A stretch of 64,000 nucleotides of DNA from Sclerurus mexicanus. Its lineage: Eukaryota > Chordata > Aves > Passeriformes > Furnariidae. The notes below the pieces were generated by a model. The model made no database searches. It saw only the letters and a program-made list of their open reading frames with translations, and was not told where the DNA came from. The translations under genes and the position numbers were made by a program. The DNA is taken from positions 1,008,784-1,072,783 of the forward strand of contig VWZF01007018.1 of the NCBI GenBank assembly GCA_013396755.1, read 5' to 3'. Below, piece after piece: positions 63,005 through 64,000 of the stretch (positions within the stretch are counted from its first letter, which is position 1; each line of letters starts with the position of its first letter).

Positions 63005-64000
63005 GCATTTTCTTGTTTGTTTTTTTCAGCTTGGTGGTTTCTTTATGTGCTTTTTACAGGCTGCTAAATCATGCTTGCTTGATCCAAGTATTTCAATAGC
63101 TTTAAGAAGCTGATTTGCCTGAATAACCAGATATCCATCATCTCTGCTCATGTCAATTTGTTATCTAAATATCTCAGAGGGAGAGCAATTTCTTTGCAGT
63201 CTTCAGAGACAGAAAGTCTTTTCCATAGGCACTTTATTTTCCTCAATAAATGAAGACAAGTTATATCAAGAATAACAGGTGCGTCTGCTACAATTATGTA
63301 GAATGAATTACGGGACCAAAGCAGCAAAACTGTTTTCTTGGACATTCAAATCTTCACTTTGTACCTGATTGTGACCCACAGTTCACAGAGGGCAGGGAGC
63401 CCAGTTTTCTTTATTCTCCTGAATAGAGGGCCAGACTGAATAGACTTGACATGGCTTCTTCCACTGTCATTCAGAATCAGAATTTTGATATGTTTGGGTT
63501 GTTTGTGTTTTGGTGTTTTTTTCCCCAGTGCCCTGGTGCCAATCTTTTATTGCAAAATTAAAACTCTTCCTAAGGCTAGTCCTCAATGTAGACAGGCATG
63601 AAAAGAAATCCTCTTTCCCACTCTTTTACAGCCAAATCTCTGTCCCTGCAAAGACTTCTCAGCTGTATAGCGAGTTTTGGAGGGAATGGGATGTGGTGAA
63701 AACATGCTGGGGTTGAGGCCTCTGAAGGAGCAGAGGATTGGCACATAATGGCAGAGCCTTCTCTCCAGAGATGCTCTGCAGAAACGCATTCTCCTGTACG
63801 GCAGCCATGGGACAGATACAGCCACTGGCCTTGTGGTGATGGGGTTCAGAAATCACCTTTTTGGGATAGCAAAAACTGAATCCTTTCTACTTGTAAAGCT
63901 CCCTGCCTTTGAAGTAGATGCTCAGATACTCAGGTGACCAAAACTGTGGAAATACCCAATTGATTTACTGGCCTTAGTTGACACTAAAAGTTTCCATAAG
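63005..64000. other. Downstream flanking sequence with no recognised gene
   Basis: This region lies past the likely LAMA3 cleavage site. It holds a second AATAAA (63245) and short overlapping open frames on both strands near 63510-63856 that I do not recognise and that look like chance. No repeat family was identified. In human the next gene downstream is TTC39C, which is not visible here. Confidence 0.6.

Noticed and set aside
63510..63856. Overlapping open frames downstream of LAMA3 as a second gene
   Set aside because: They are short, on both strands, without splice or domain support.

Overview
The window is vertebrate nuclear DNA, most likely from a bird. It is AT-rich, all introns I could place are GT-AG, and the recognisable interspersed repeats are CR1 LINE fragments plus one avian-type LTR-like repeat. 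No SINE typical of mammals was seen. The LTR-like family is one I associate with non-chicken (neoavian) genomes, but that placement is an inference from memory. The introns are short, mostly 0.1 to 3.7 kb.

A single gene fills the window on the + strand: LAMA3, the laminin alpha-3 chain of basement-membrane laminin-332 and its relatives. Fifty-six coding exons could be placed with consistent splice phases. The first 18 (1265-22949) belong only to the long isoform, alpha-3B. They encode domain IVB, the LE repeats of domain IIIB and the L4 (IVA) module, about 866 residues. The window opens inside the gene, so roughly the first 800 residues of alpha-3B and its promoter lie upstream.

At 24100-24551, inside the intron that follows the 18th exon, sits the internal promoter and private first exon of the short isoform, alpha-3A. 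It has TATA-like boxes, two AP-1 consensus sites, an inverted repeat, a tiny upstream ORF and a 54-residue exon beginning with a signal peptide. The remaining 37 exons (26658-62442) are shared by both isoforms: LE repeats (IIIA), the coiled-coil arm that assembles with the beta and gamma chains, and five C-terminal LG domains that bind integrins and other receptors. The predicted alpha-3A protein is 1714 residues, close to the human length. The pattern of 18 B-only exons, one A exon and 37 shared exons matches human exons 21-76.

The 3' UTR runs from 62443 to about 63000, with a polyadenylation signal at 62977. The last kilobase is intergenic or distal UTR with no recognised gene. Nothing here is a wholly new system. 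The points most worth checking are the compact internal alpha-3A promoter, the LTR-like repeat that ends 19 bases before an exon and seems to supply its branch point, the divergent LG3-LG4 linker, and small repeats that carry splice-like signals.
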